64,000 nucleotides of DNA, from assembly GCA_902788035.1 (NCBI GenBank), contig CADAIL010000017.1, positions 1 to 64,000 of the forward strand, written 5' to 3'. This DNA is from an uncultured Lachnospiraceae bacterium. Lineage in GTDB: Bacteria > Bacillota > Clostridia > Lachnospirales > Lachnospiraceae. A program made the translations under genes and the position numbers. The notes beneath the pieces are model-generated. The model had not been told where the DNA came from and ran no database searches. It saw nothing but the letters and a program-made list of their open reading frames with translations. Positions 42,508 through 51,291 of the stretch are shown piece by piece. Position 1 is the stretch's first letter. Each line of letters begins with the position of its first letter.

Positions 42508-44115
42508 GTGGAAGTCAAGGGCGCAAGAGCTCTGCTTTCCGCATGTACAACGCCGGTCTCCGAGGGAATGGTCGTATGGACCAACTCCGAGCGCGCGATC
42601 CGCGCAAGGAAGACAACGGTTGAACTTATCATGTCCAACCACAACAAGAACTGCCTGTCCTGCAAGCGCAATCTGAACTGCGAGCTGCAGAAGCTCTGCC
42701 AGGAGCTTGGCATCCGCGAGAACAGGTTCGAGGGCGAGTATACAGAGCCGACATTCGAGGACGCAAGCCCGGGTATCGTTCGCGATACATCCAAGTGCGT
42801 ACTCTGCGAGCGCTGCATACAGACATGTAAGAAGGTCCAGGGCATCGGTGTCCTCGGCCTTATGAACCGCGGTTTCAAGACCAAGGTCGGCCCGATCTAT
42901 GACGCAGGATTCAACGCAGTCAACTGCATGCAGTGCGGACAGTGCGTGACAGCATGTCCGGTCGGTGCTCTGACAGAGAAGGAGAGCATCCATGAAGTCA
43001 TTGAGGCGATCAACGATCCGGATAAGGTCGTCATCTGCCAGACAGCTCCGGCTGTAAGAGCATCTCTCGGTGAGGAATTCGGCCATCGCATCGGCACTCT
43101 GGTGACCGGAAAGATGGTTGCTGCTCTGAAACGCTGCGGATTTGACCGCGTCTACGACACCAACTATGGCGCTGACATGACAATCATGGAAGAGGGCACA
43201 GAGCTCCTTAAGAGAATTCAGAATGGCGGAGTTCTTCCGATGTTTACATCCTGCTCACCGGGCTGGATCAAGTATATCGAGTATGAGTATCCGGATCTGT
43301 TGCCGCATCTTTCCAGCGCGAAGTCTCCGCATATGATGTTCGGCGCTGCGCTGAAGACCTACTGGGCACAGAAGAACAATATTGATCCGTCCAAGATCTT
43401 CGTTGTCTCCATCATGCCCTGCATCGCAAAGAAGACAGAGATTCTTCGTCCGGAATGCAAGACCGGCGAATATCAGGATGTTGACGCAGTTCTCACGACG
43501 AGAGAAGCTGCCCGCCTGATCAAGATGTATGGCATGGACAATATCGACATCTTCGAAGACGAGAAGTTCGATCAGGATTTCTGCGGCGAGTACACCGGCG
43601 CAGGCGTTATCTTCGGAACCAGCGGCGGCGTTATGGAAGCTGCTCTGCGTACAGTCAAGCAGATCCTCGACGGCAAGCCGCTTGAGAATGTTGACTTTAT
43701 GGAATGCCGTGGTATGGCAGGCGTCAAGGAAGCAGAGGTCGACCTGAACGGACAGAAGATCTGGATCGCGATCACATCTTCCATGAGCTGCGCTAAGCCG
43801 CTTCTCGACGAAGTGCGTGCAGGAACATCCAAGTATACCTTCATCGAAGTCATGGGATGCCCGGGCGGCTGCATCAACGGCGGCGGTCAGTCCATCATCT
43901 CCGGCCGCAAGAAAGCGCGCATCGGCGACGAGTACAAGGTATGGCGTATGGAGACCCTCTATGAGGAAGACAAGATGATGCCGAAGAGAGTATCCATGGA
44001 CAATGCTCAGATGCAGGATATGTACACTGAGTTCTTCGGAGAACCGGGCAGCGAGCTCGCAGAGAAGCTGCTTCACACGACATATTCCCCGAAGAAGAGA
44101 TTCGATATCGAATAA
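42508..44115 (+). CDS. hydA: [FeFe] hydrogenase catalytic subunit (HydA/HndD), 5' end abnormal
   Basis: From GTG 42508 the frame gives 535 residues. Iron-sulfur sites follow in order: the His/Cys [4Fe-4S] motif NHNKNCLSCKRNLNCELQKLC, then CVLCERCIQTCKK and CMQCGQCVTACPVG. The H-cluster motifs are complete: FTSCSPGWIKYIE, MPCIAKKTEILRPE, and FMECRGMAGVKEAE with MGCPGGCINGGGQ. So the catalytic domain is intact and the enzyme should make or use hydrogen. What is wrong is the start: coding sequence for the N-terminal [2Fe-2S] domain continues upstream to about 42406 with no start codon. GTG 42508 would omit three cluster cysteines. Confidence 0.9.
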   Translation: MEVKGARALLSACTTPVSEGMVVWTNSERAIRARKTTVELIMSNHNKNCLSCKRNLNCELQKLCQELGIRENRFEGEYTEPTFEDASPGIVRDTSKCVLCERCIQTCKKVQGIGVLGLMNRGFKTKVGPIYDAGFNAVNCMQCGQCVTACPVGALTEKESIHEVIEAINDPDKVVICQTAPAVRASLGEEFGHRIGTLVTGKMVAALKRCGFDRVYDTNYGADMTIMEEGTELLKRIQNGGVLPMFTSCSPGWIKYIEYEYPDLLPHLSSAKSPHMMFGAALKTYWAQKNNIDPSKIFVVSIMPCIAKKTEILRPECKTGEYQDVDAVLTTREAARLIKMYGMDNIDIFEDEKFDQDFCGEYTGAGVIFGTSGGVMEAALRTVKQILDGKPLENVDFMECRGMAGVKEAEVDLNGQKIWIAITSSMSCAKPLLDEVRAGTSKYTFIEVMGCPGGCINGGGQSIISGRKKARIGDEYKVWRMETLYEEDKMMPKRVSMDNAQMQDMYTEFFGEPGSELAEKLLHTTYSPKKRFDIE

Positions 44116-44183
44116 AGAAAGCTTTTCCGGGGCTGTCGGCAGGAACGACAGGCTTTATGTGAAAGCTGAAAAACTGTAATACG

Positions 44184-44234
44184 AATGCCACTGAATGCGG
44201 CGGTGATAGACCTGCCGTGTTCAGTGGCATTTTC
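44184..44234 (+). terminator. Terminator of the hydrogenase operon
   Basis: AATGCCACTGAA (44184-44195) pairs perfectly with TTCAGTGGCATT (44220-44231), followed by TTCTG; an inner GGCGG/CTGCC part adds stability. Confidence 0.8.
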
Positions 44235-44252
44235 TGATTTCCCGGTCAGCCT

Positions 44253-44324
44253 TGCAACGCATTTTGCGAAGACGGATGTTTTGAGCCGGTAAAATGGACT
44301 TTGAGAACCCCTTGTCTGAACTGT
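44253..44324. mobile_element. MITE-like family 1 fragment (right end only)
   Basis: TTGCAACGCATTTT, GCGAAGACGGATGTTTTG, GCCGGTAAAATG and CTTGTCTGAACTGT match the right third of copies A and B in order. The left half is absent. The remaining gap up to 44476 holds nothing else recognised. Confidence 0.6.
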
Positions 44325-44476
44325 CGCGTCAGGTTAAAAAACTCCCACACTTCTTGCGGCGTATAGGAGAATTTTACCGAAAAATCTGATATGATATTAC
44401 TGTAAGTCTGTACCAGGCGGTGCCGACAGCCTCCGCACCGCCGCCGCTTCTTCATATGTGGACCGGGTGATGAAAG

Positions 44477-45535
44477 ATGAAAGAGATTGCAGAAAAGTTT
44501 AAAAAGGGATGGTGGCACTGGGGAATCTACGCGTTAAAAATCGCTCTGGGCAGCTCGGTGGCGATTTTTATTGCAAATATAATTGGGCTCCAGTTCGCCA
44601 CTCAGGCAGGCGTCATATGTGTGTTCTCCATGCTGGCGACAGCTAAGGATACGATCAAGATCTCATTTGTCCGGCTCGTCAGCTACATTGTGACGGCCGT
44701 CGCGGCAGCCATTGCGTTTTATTTCTTTAAAAGTGAATGGCTCGCGTATGGCGTCTATATCTTTATCACGCTGTTCTTTGCTGAGATGATGGGATGGCAG
44801 GCTGCGCTTGCCGCCAATGTCGTCGCCGGCACGCATTTCTTCAGCATCGACGTCTTTGCATTTGATGTGGTCATCAACGAATTCTATATCATCTGTCTCG
44901 GCCAGCTGGTCGCGCTGATCCTCAACACAATGCGGAATACTGACGAACAGGAAGTTCAGCTCAGGACCGCCATCCGGGATATCCAGGGAAGAATGCAGGG
45001 CCTGCTCCTCGATACGATCGACTATATTGAATCTGACGGACAGAATAAGCAGATCTGGCCCGAGCTTAAGGAGACGATGGAACTTCTCAATCATTATATC
45101 CTGAAATCCGCCGAATACGAGGGCAATAAGTTCGAGGGCGACGCGGGCTACTTTCTCCGGTATTTTGAGATGAGAAGAAATCAGCTCATGGTCATCCGTA
45201 ACCTTCACGGCGAGCTTCGCAGAATGAAGGAGATGCCCGTTCAGGCTCAGGTCATTGCGACGTATATCGCGTATATGAGCGAGTATGTTACCGAACTCAA
45301 TGTGCCGACGAAGCAGCTTGAGTACATGGATGAACTGTTCAAACAGATGGCCAATGAACCGCTCCCGGTGACCCGGAGTGAATTTGAGAACCGCGCATGT
45401 CTGTACCATGTTCTTATGGATCTGGAGGATTTCCTGATCATAAAGAAGAGATACCTTGAGGAAGAGGAGAAATATCAGAAGAATCTCAGGGAACTAGAAG
45501 AGTGGAAGAAGAATTACGTCGACCTTCATGATTGA
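44477..45535 (+). CDS. ArAE-like (aromatic acid exporter family) membrane protein
   Basis: The 352-residue protein has an N-terminal membrane half of about five helices (LKIALGSSVAIFIANIIGLQFATQAG, FFAEMMGWQAALAANVVAGTHFF) and a helical cytoplasmic half (DTIDYIESDGQNKQIWPELKETM, AQVIATYIAYMSEYVTEL), matching DUF939/ArAE family proteins. The start lies after GAAAGATGAAAGAG, a modest ribosome site. Substrate unknown. It is flanked by a terminator upstream and a GCGAGACTTGAA repeat downstream. Confidence 0.8.
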   Translation: MKEIAEKFKKGWWHWGIYALKIALGSSVAIFIANIIGLQFATQAGVICVFSMLATAKDTIKISFVRLVSYIVTAVAAAIAFYFFKSEWLAYGVYIFITLFFAEMMGWQAALAANVVAGTHFFSIDVFAFDVVINEFYIICLGQLVALILNTMRNTDEQEVQLRTAIRDIQGRMQGLLLDTIDYIESDGQNKQIWPELKETMELLNHYILKSAEYEGNKFEGDAGYFLRYFEMRRNQLMVIRNLHGELRRMKEMPVQAQVIATYIAYMSEYVTELNVPTKQLEYMDELFKQMANEPLPVTRSEFENRACLYHVLMDLEDFLIIKKRYLEEEEKYQKNLRELEEWKKNYVDLHD

Positions 45536-45580
45536 CGGTAACTGATGAACTCGTAAAGCAGTGAGTATGATCCGCCGATG

Positions 45581-45593
45581 AGGCGAGACTTGA
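45581..45593 (+). repeat. GGCGAGACTTGAA short repeat
   Basis: This is the short form of the repeat also present near 3155 and 48072; it lies 60 bases before the XRE gene. Confidence 0.45.
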
Positions 45594-45651
45594 ACTTGCG
45601 GAAGCCTGCGAAACAAGAAGCTGCAGGCCGGAAAAATAGGGGAGGTATGTT

Positions 45652-46227
45652 ATGGCAGTGAAAAATACAGTGGGACCGCTCATCAAGGAAGCAAGGGCAA
45701 AGGCCGGTCTTACGCAGGAGCAGCTGGCGTCAAAGATTGAAGGCCTTTCCGCGTCAGATGTCGGAAAAGCCGAGCGCGGCGAGAAGATGCTCACGCAGGA
45801 TATACTGAAACAGATCGCGAAGGCGACCGGGGTGACCCAGAAGTCGCTTCTTGACGCTGCCAGGGAATCCGGCGGAACTGCTTCCCCGGTGTCTGCTTCG
45901 GCGTCGTCATCAAGCGGCAAAACTTCAGGCAAGACTTCATCAACCGGCAAAACTTCCGGAAAGACATCTTCGGCAGGCAAAACGTCGCAGGCCGGGAAAA
46001 CGACAGGAAAGGCGAAGATGGAACTTACCGCCACCGAGAGAAAGCTGGTCGAACTGTACCGTGCGGCGGATTCCGATAAGAAAAAAGTCGTCATGAGTCT
46101 CTTAAAGGGCGAGACCCAGACGACCAATGAGATACTCACATCGCTTCTTGACGGATCAAAGAAGCCGGATGAGATCGTGTCTTCCCTGATCGGAAATATT
46201 GTAGAGGGATTTGCAGGAAAGAAATGA
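45652..46227 (+). CDS. XRE-type HTH protein with a low-complexity GKTS linker
   Basis: The 191-residue protein has an N-terminal Cro/CI helix-turn-helix (LIKEARAKAGLTQEQLASKIEGLSASDVGKAERGEKM), then about 40 residues of Ser/Gly/Lys/Thr repeats (GKTSGKTSSTGKTSGK, AGKTSQAGKTTGKAK), then a conserved-looking helical tail (ELTATERKLVELYRAADSDKK). The linker would be highly positive and flexible and could touch DNA. GGGGAGGT precedes the ATG. Targets unknown; the maltodextrin operon follows but has its own LacI-type operators. Confidence 0.8.
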   Translation: MAVKNTVGPLIKEARAKAGLTQEQLASKIEGLSASDVGKAERGEKMLTQDILKQIAKATGVTQKSLLDAARESGGTASPVSASASSSSGKTSGKTSSTGKTSGKTSSAGKTSQAGKTTGKAKMELTATERKLVELYRAADSDKKKVVMSLLKGETQTTNEILTSLLDGSKKPDEIVSSLIGNIVEGFAGKK

Positions 46228-46260
46228 AGCGGATGCGGGGCCGCTGCCTGCCGCCAGAGC

Positions 46261-46358
46261 GCCCTGCGCAATATATCAGGGCTGCTAATGGAATGCTGAA
46301 GACGACGAGGCTGCCAGGGCAGGGGTGGAAGTTCGCCCTGCGCAATACAGCAGGGTTG
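46261..46358 (+). repeat. Two direct copies of a CCCTGCGCAATA hairpin
   Basis: GCCCTGCGCAATATATCAGG-GCTG (46261-46284) and GCCCTGCGCAATACAGCAGG-GTTG (46335-46358) each form a CCCTG/CAGGG stem; the second is followed by TTGTTGTT and may terminate the XRE transcript. Confidence 0.55.
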
Positions 46359-46434
46359 TTGTTAAAACAGTACAAAAATATGTAAAGAAATTTTTGCAAA
46401 GTGCTGATTTTGACTGCTGATATGCAAAATATGC

Positions 46435-46463
46435 TTGCCCGGAACCGTTTCCGGTGATATATT
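46435..46463 (+). promoter_or_regulatory. Promoter of the maltodextrin ABC operon
   Basis: TTGCCC (46435-46440) and TATATT (46458-46463) are 17 bases apart. An operator fills the spacer. Confidence 0.7.
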
Positions 46464-46514
46464 GTACTCAGGTTCGGAAACGTTACCGAAACCGATACCG
46501 AAAACGTTTCCGAA
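46439..46514 (+). promoter_or_regulatory. Three LacI-type operators
   Basis: Palindromes CCGGAACCGTTTCCGG (46439-46454), TTCGGAAACGTTACCGAA (46473-46490) and ACCGAAAACGTTTCCGAA (46498-46515) all share the GGAAACGTTTCC-type core of LacI-family sites. The first lies between the -35 and -10 boxes, the others just downstream of the start. The LacI-family gene at 51532 is the likely regulator. Confidence 0.8.
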
Positions 46515-46558
46515 AAAAATGCACTATCATGAAAAGCTATTTAAGGGAGGTATATTTC

Positions 46559-47986
46559 ATGAAGAAAAAAGTATTAAGCATGGCAATCTGCACAGCAATG
46601 GTGGCCGGCATGCTCGCAGCCTGCGGCGGCGGTTCATCTCAGGGAGCAGCTGCTCCGGCAGCAACTGATTCCGGCGCGGCAGCACCGGCGGCAACAGCAA
46701 ATGCCGGCAGCGGACGTGTATATGTCCTGAACCAGAAGCCTGAATCGGCTGACGCGTGGACAGCAATCGCCAAGACCTACACAGAGCAGACAGGCGTTCC
46801 GGTAGAAGTCAAGACAGCGGCTGCGGGAACATACGCAACAGAGCTTCAGTCCGAGATGGCCAAGAGCGAAGCTCCGACGATCTTCAACGTAGGCAACACA
46901 TCTTCCGCACAGACATGGAACGATTACACATACGATCTCAAGGATTCCTCAATCTATGAACATCTTTCCGACAAGTCTCTCTGCATCGAGTATGACGGCA
47001 AGATCGCTTCTGTAGCGAACTGCTATGAATGCTATGGCATCATCTACAACAAGACGATCGTAGAAGACTACTGCACAATGGACGGCGCGGTCATTTCTTC
47101 TCCGGACGACATCAAGGATCTTGATACTCTCATCAAAGTTGCCGAGGATATCAACAGCAAGGTCGACGCGATCAATGAAGAGTTCGGCTATGAGCTCACA
47201 GGCGCATTTGCTTCCGCAGGTCTTGATGACGGTTCTTCCTGGAGATTCTCCGGACATCTTGCCAATATGCCGCTGTACTATGAATTCCTCGATGACGGCG
47301 TAGATCCGATCCTGGCAGGCGAAGCTGAGATCGACGGCACATATCTTGACAACTACAAGAAAGTCTGGGATCTCTATGTCAGCACATCTTCCGCAGATCC
47401 GAAGACCCTGAACAGCGGCGCTCTTAACGCTGAATCCGAGCTCGGTATGGAAGAGGCTGTTTTCTATCAGAACGGTGACTGGGAATTTGCACCGCTCACA
47501 AATCCGGAGAACGGCTACCTTGTAACAGCAGACGATCTCTCCATGCTTCCGATTTACTTCGGCGTTGATGATGCAAATGAAGGCCTCTGCGTAGGTACAG
47601 AGTCCATGTGGGCAGTCAACGCAAAGGCATCTCAGGAAGATATCGATGCATCCCTCGCATTCCTTGATTGGATGATCACATCTGACGAAGGCCGTAAATG
47701 CATGACAGAAGATATGGGTCTTTCCTGCCCGTTCGACACATTCACAGGCGATTTCGCTTCCAAGAACCCGTTCGGCGCTGAGGCAACAGAGCTTATGAAC
47801 GAAGGCAAGACATCCGTAGCATGGGCATTCAATGCTACACCGAATGTAGACGACTGGAGAGCAGGCGTTGTCGCAGCTCTGACAGCATACACAGACGGCA
47901 CAGGCGACTGGGAAGCTGTCAAGACAGCATTTGTTGACGGCTGGGCTGAGCAGTGGAAACTTGCTGAGGAAGCTGCGGCTGAGTAA
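46559..47986 (+). CDS. Sugar ABC transporter substrate-binding lipoprotein (maltodextrin-type)
   Basis: The 475-residue precursor has a lipoprotein signal (MKKKVLSMAICTAMVAGMLAAC, lipobox LAAC), an Ala/Gly-rich linker and a family-1 solute-binding fold: YVLNQKPESADAWTAIAKTY, SEAPTIFNVGNTSSAQTW, ECYGIIYNKTIVEDY, EEAVFYQNGDWEF, CVGTESMWAVNAKASQ. It binds an oligosaccharide outside the membrane. ATG 46559 has AAGGGAGG 8 bases upstream; the longer frame would cross the operators. Because a GH13 enzyme is in the same operon, alpha-glucan oligosaccharides are the likely ligand. Confidence 0.9.
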   Translation: MKKKVLSMAICTAMVAGMLAACGGGSSQGAAAPAATDSGAAAPAATANAGSGRVYVLNQKPESADAWTAIAKTYTEQTGVPVEVKTAAAGTYATELQSEMAKSEAPTIFNVGNTSSAQTWNDYTYDLKDSSIYEHLSDKSLCIEYDGKIASVANCYECYGIIYNKTIVEDYCTMDGAVISSPDDIKDLDTLIKVAEDINSKVDAINEEFGYELTGAFASAGLDDGSSWRFSGHLANMPLYYEFLDDGVDPILAGEAEIDGTYLDNYKKVWDLYVSTSSADPKTLNSGALNAESELGMEEAVFYQNGDWEFAPLTNPENGYLVTADDLSMLPIYFGVDDANEGLCVGTESMWAVNAKASQEDIDASLAFLDWMITSDEGRKCMTEDMGLSCPFDTFTGDFASKNPFGAEATELMNEGKTSVAWAFNATPNVDDWRAGVVAALTAYTDGTGDWEAVKTAFVDGWAEQWKLAEEAAAE

Positions 47987-48071
47987 AACGCAGATTTTCC
48001 GCCGCGTACGATAGCCGGGAGTATATGGCGCTTTCCGAAGACGCGCAAATTCCGGGATATATATGCAGGCG

Positions 48072-48083
48072 GGTGAGACTTGA
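48072..48083 (+). repeat. GGTGAGACTTGAAC short repeat
   Basis: A further member of the GAGACTTGAA family, here inside an operon between the binding protein and permease genes. Confidence 0.4.
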
Positions 48084-48108
48084 ACACATAACACGATCGA
48101 TCTAAGGT

Positions 48109-48140
48109 GCGGGTGGATGTTTTTCATCCACCCGCTTTAT
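48109..48140 (+). terminator. Intra-operon terminator/attenuator
   Basis: GCGGGTGGATG (48109-48119) pairs perfectly with CATCCACCCGC (48125-48135), followed by TTTAT. It probably lowers expression of the permeases relative to the binding protein. Confidence 0.8.
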
Positions 48141-48191
48141 CATTCACACAGTATTCATCAACACAACAGGCATCACCAAAAGGAGCCCTCA

Positions 48192-49049
48192 ATGGAAAAA
48201 GCAATCAAAAGGTACTGGCCGGTATTCGTACTGCCGACAATGGCAGCTTTTATCATCGGCTTTATCGCGCCGTTCATTTACGGCATATTTCTTTCCTTCT
48301 GCAAGTTCACGACAGTTGTCGACTGGAAATGGGTCGGCATAAAAAACTACACCAGGATATTCTTCGTGAACGGCAAACTTGACACGACATTTATTCATTC
48401 ACTCTGGTACACAGCGCTCTTCACAGTGGTCACGGTCCTTATTATCAACGTGGTCGCATTTGCAATCGCAATGGCTCTCACCAAGGGAATCAAGGGGACG
48501 AACTTCTTCAGAACATCCTTCTTCCTGCCCAACCTGATCGGCGGCATCGTCCTTTCTTATATCTGGCTCATGATTTTCAACAGCGTGCTTGCCAACTATT
48601 CCAAGACGATCGTATCCACACAGTGGTACGCGTTCTGGGGCCTGGTCATTGTCGTATGCTGGCAGCAGATCGGCTACATGATGATCATCTATATCGCCGG
48701 TATCCAGAATATTCCCGGAGATATGATCGAGGCGGCCAAGATCGACGGTGCAAATAACTGGCAGATGCTGCGCGATGTCATCATCCCGTCCCTCATGCCG
48801 ACGATCACGATCTGCACCTTCCTCACACTTACTAACGGATTCAAACTATTCGACCAGAACCTCGCCCTCACCGGAGGTAACCCCGGCAAGATGTCACAGC
48901 TTCTGGCTCTCAATATTTACGATACGATGTACGGAACGACCGGCTGGCAGGGCGTAGGCCAGGCAAAGGCAGTCATCTTCTTTATCCTGGTCGCCATCAT
49001 TTCGGTGATCCAGAATAAACTCACAACAAGCAAGGAGGTACAGGCATAA
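48192..49049 (+). CDS. Sugar ABC transporter permease (MalF-type)
   Basis: The 285-residue membrane subunit has about six helices and the EAA loop NIPGDMIEAAKIDGANNWQMLRD, with FLPNLIGGIVLSYIW and FLTLTNGFKLFDQNLALTGG typical of MalF/UgpA-like permeases. ATG 48192 has AAAAGGAG 7 bases upstream; the longer frame begins in the terminator. It ends on the base where the next gene begins (TAATG). Confidence 0.93.
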   Translation: MEKAIKRYWPVFVLPTMAAFIIGFIAPFIYGIFLSFCKFTTVVDWKWVGIKNYTRIFFVNGKLDTTFIHSLWYTALFTVVTVLIINVVAFAIAMALTKGIKGTNFFRTSFFLPNLIGGIVLSYIWLMIFNSVLANYSKTIVSTQWYAFWGLVIVVCWQQIGYMMIIYIAGIQNIPGDMIEAAKIDGANNWQMLRDVIIPSLMPTITICTFLTLTNGFKLFDQNLALTGGNPGKMSQLLALNIYDTMYGTTGWQGVGQAKAVIFFILVAIISVIQNKLTTSKEVQA

Positions 49050-49954
49050 TGGCTAAGAAAGAAAAGATCACGGCCTCCGGACCGAAGAAAAAGTACGGCA
49101 CTCTCCTGACTGTGCTGTTCACAATTATCTCTCTGCTTTGGATTTCACCGATATTTGTCGTCATCCTGAACTCTTTTAAGAGAAAAGCATACATTTTCAA
49201 GAACCCGTTCGGCATCAGCAATGTGCCGATCACCAGAGGGTATGACAGGTGGGTGAAGGGCGTTGAGAAGACATTTGTAGGATTCCTCAATTATACAAAT
49301 GCAATCAACAAGACCGGCTTCTTCAAGGCTTTCGGCTACTCTCTGTTCATCACGGTCGCATCGGTCGCCCTGATCGTCCTGTGCTGCTCCATGTGCGCGT
49401 GGTACATTACCCGCGTCCACAACAAGGCGACGAAGGTAATCTACCTGCTATGCCTCTTCTCGATGATCGTTCCGTTCCAGATGGTCATGTTCACACTGTC
49501 CAAGTTCGCGAACATGCTGCATCTGTCCAACCCGGTCGGCATCGTTATTGTGTATCTGGGATTCGGAGCCGGCCTGGCCATCTTTATGTTCACCGGATTT
49601 GTCAAGAGCATTCCACTCGAGATCGAAGAGGCCGCAATGATCGATGGCTGCACACCGATCCAGACATATTTCCAGGTCGTATTCCCGATCATGAAGCCGA
49701 CCGCTATCACGGTTGCGATCCTGGACGCGATGTGGATCTGGAACGACTACCTGCTCCCGTCGCTGGTCCTCAATGTAAACAAGTATAAGACAGTTCAGAT
49801 CGCTGTCCAGAATCTGAAACAGAGCTACGGTCAGATCGACTGGGGCGCAATGATGGCGGTCCTCGTCCTTGCGATCATCCCGATCGTTATCTTCTATATC
49901 TTCGCTCAGAAGTATATCATTGAAGGCGTCATGAGCGGCGCGGTCAAGGGCTGA
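49049..49954 (+). CDS. Sugar ABC transporter permease (MalG-type)
   Basis: The 301-residue partner permease starts within the stop of the previous gene. Helices such as LLTVLFTIISLLWISPIFVVIL and the EAA loop SIPLEIEEAAMIDGCTPIQTYFQVVFP place it with MalG/UgpE. A loop between helices 1 and 2 (RGYDRWVKGVEKTFVGFLNY) is typical. No ATPase gene is in the operon, so a shared MsmK-type ATPase from elsewhere must be used. Confidence 0.93.
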   Translation: MAKKEKITASGPKKKYGTLLTVLFTIISLLWISPIFVVILNSFKRKAYIFKNPFGISNVPITRGYDRWVKGVEKTFVGFLNYTNAINKTGFFKAFGYSLFITVASVALIVLCCSMCAWYITRVHNKATKVIYLLCLFSMIVPFQMVMFTLSKFANMLHLSNPVGIVIVYLGFGAGLAIFMFTGFVKSIPLEIEEAAMIDGCTPIQTYFQVVFPIMKPTAITVAILDAMWIWNDYLLPSLVLNVNKYKTVQIAVQNLKQSYGQIDWGAMMAVLVLAIIPIVIFYIFAQKYIIEGVMSGAVKG

Positions 49955-49972
49955 TCAGGAAAGGATAAAAGT

Positions 49973-51268
49973 ATGGCAGCGGCAACGGATATTGCTTTAA
50001 GGCAACAGGTCATGTACTCCGTCTTTGTGAGAAATTACAGCAAGGCGGGAAATTTTGAGGGCGTGCGGAGAGACCTTCGGCGCATCAAAGATCTCGGGGT
50101 GGATATAATCTGGCTCATGCCGATTCACCCAATCGGAGAAAAATGCAGAAAAGGCCGGATGGGTTCACCCTACGCGATCAAGGACTTTCGGGCTGTCAAT
50201 CCGGATTTCGGCACGGAAGAGGACCTGAGAAGACTCGTCAACGACGCGCATGGTCTCGGCATGAGGGTAATCATAGATGTTGTGTACAACCACACATCAC
50301 CGGACTCCGTTCTGGCAGTCAGTCACCCGGAATGGTTTTATCACAAATCGGACGGGAGCCTCGGAAACCGCATAGGCGAGTGGTACGATGTCGTCGACCT
50401 CGATTACAGAAAGCAGGAGCTCTGGGACTACCAGATCGACACGCTGAAAAAGTGGGCCGGCATAGTGGATGGTTTCCGCTGCGATGTCGCCTCGCTTATA
50501 CCGTTGGAGTTCTGGCTCAGGGCAAGGCGAAAGGTGGCTGAGGTGAATCCGAAATGTCTGTGGCTTGCCGAGTCGATCCATCGCAGTTTCCTCATTGACT
50601 GCAGGGCAAACGGAATTCTTGCATCATCGGACGCGGAACTCTATCAGGCTTTCGATATCTGCTACGATTATGATATTTTCGACGGCTTTACAGACTATCT
50701 GACCGGGCAGGGATCGCTCGACGATTACGCGAAGTCAATTTCAGCCCAGGAGGGTATTTACCCTGCCAACTATGTAAAACTGCGATTTCTTGAGAATCAT
50801 GACCAGCCTAGAGCCCACTACATGATTCCGGATGCCCGCGCGCTGCGGAGCTGGACTGCTTTCTCATTCTTTGAGAAGGGGACGGCACTTGTGTATGCGG
50901 GTCAGGAGATCGGCGAGTCGCATTTGCCGGAACTCTTTGAGAAGGATCCTATTGACTGGGATCATTGGGAAGTTGACCTGACAGAACTCATAAAGAAGCT
51001 TTCCGCTATCCGCCGGCAGCTGGATGCCAGAGGAGTATGCCGCGTGAGGGCGGAGGCTGAGAAGTATCTGATTGCGGAGAGGAAAATGGGCGGCAAGACC
51101 GTGACCGGCGTATTCCCGGTCACCGGGCTTCCGGGAGTGCTGCGCACGAATCTTACTGACGGCATATATGACGAGCTGATTTCCGGGAAGAAGATCAGAG
51201 TAAGACACCAGATGATCTCCTGCACTGGGGAACCAATGATCCTTCGGTGCGCGGAGATAATCTCCTGA
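49973..51268 (+). CDS. Intracellular GH13 alpha-glucan hydrolase
   Basis: The 431-residue enzyme has no signal peptide. GH13 regions are clear: VDIIWLMPIHPIGEK, VIIDVVYNHTSPDS, the nucleophile in VDGFRCDVASLIP, acid-base Glu in LWLAESIH, and the transition-state Asp in FLENHDQPRAHY. A separate B domain is short, and the C-terminal part is a small beta domain. It follows the permease by 18 bases with AGGAAAGGAT upstream. It probably trims imported maltodextrins in the cytosol. Confidence 0.9.
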   Translation: MAAATDIALRQQVMYSVFVRNYSKAGNFEGVRRDLRRIKDLGVDIIWLMPIHPIGEKCRKGRMGSPYAIKDFRAVNPDFGTEEDLRRLVNDAHGLGMRVIIDVVYNHTSPDSVLAVSHPEWFYHKSDGSLGNRIGEWYDVVDLDYRKQELWDYQIDTLKKWAGIVDGFRCDVASLIPLEFWLRARRKVAEVNPKCLWLAESIHRSFLIDCRANGILASSDAELYQAFDICYDYDIFDGFTDYLTGQGSLDDYAKSISAQEGIYPANYVKLRFLENHDQPRAHYMIPDARALRSWTAFSFFEKGTALVYAGQEIGESHLPELFEKDPIDWDHWEVDLTELIKKLSAIRRQLDARGVCRVRAEAEKYLIAERKMGGKTVTGVFPVTGLPGVLRTNLTDGIYDELISGKKIRVRHQMISCTGEPMILRCAEIIS

Positions 51269-51291
51269 GATGCCGGCTGGGGAATTCGGGT

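Noticed and set aside
46949..48127. A 392-codon minus-strand open frame
   Set aside because: It overlaps the sugar-binding lipoprotein gene and an intra-operon terminator and shows Cys-rich antisense composition.
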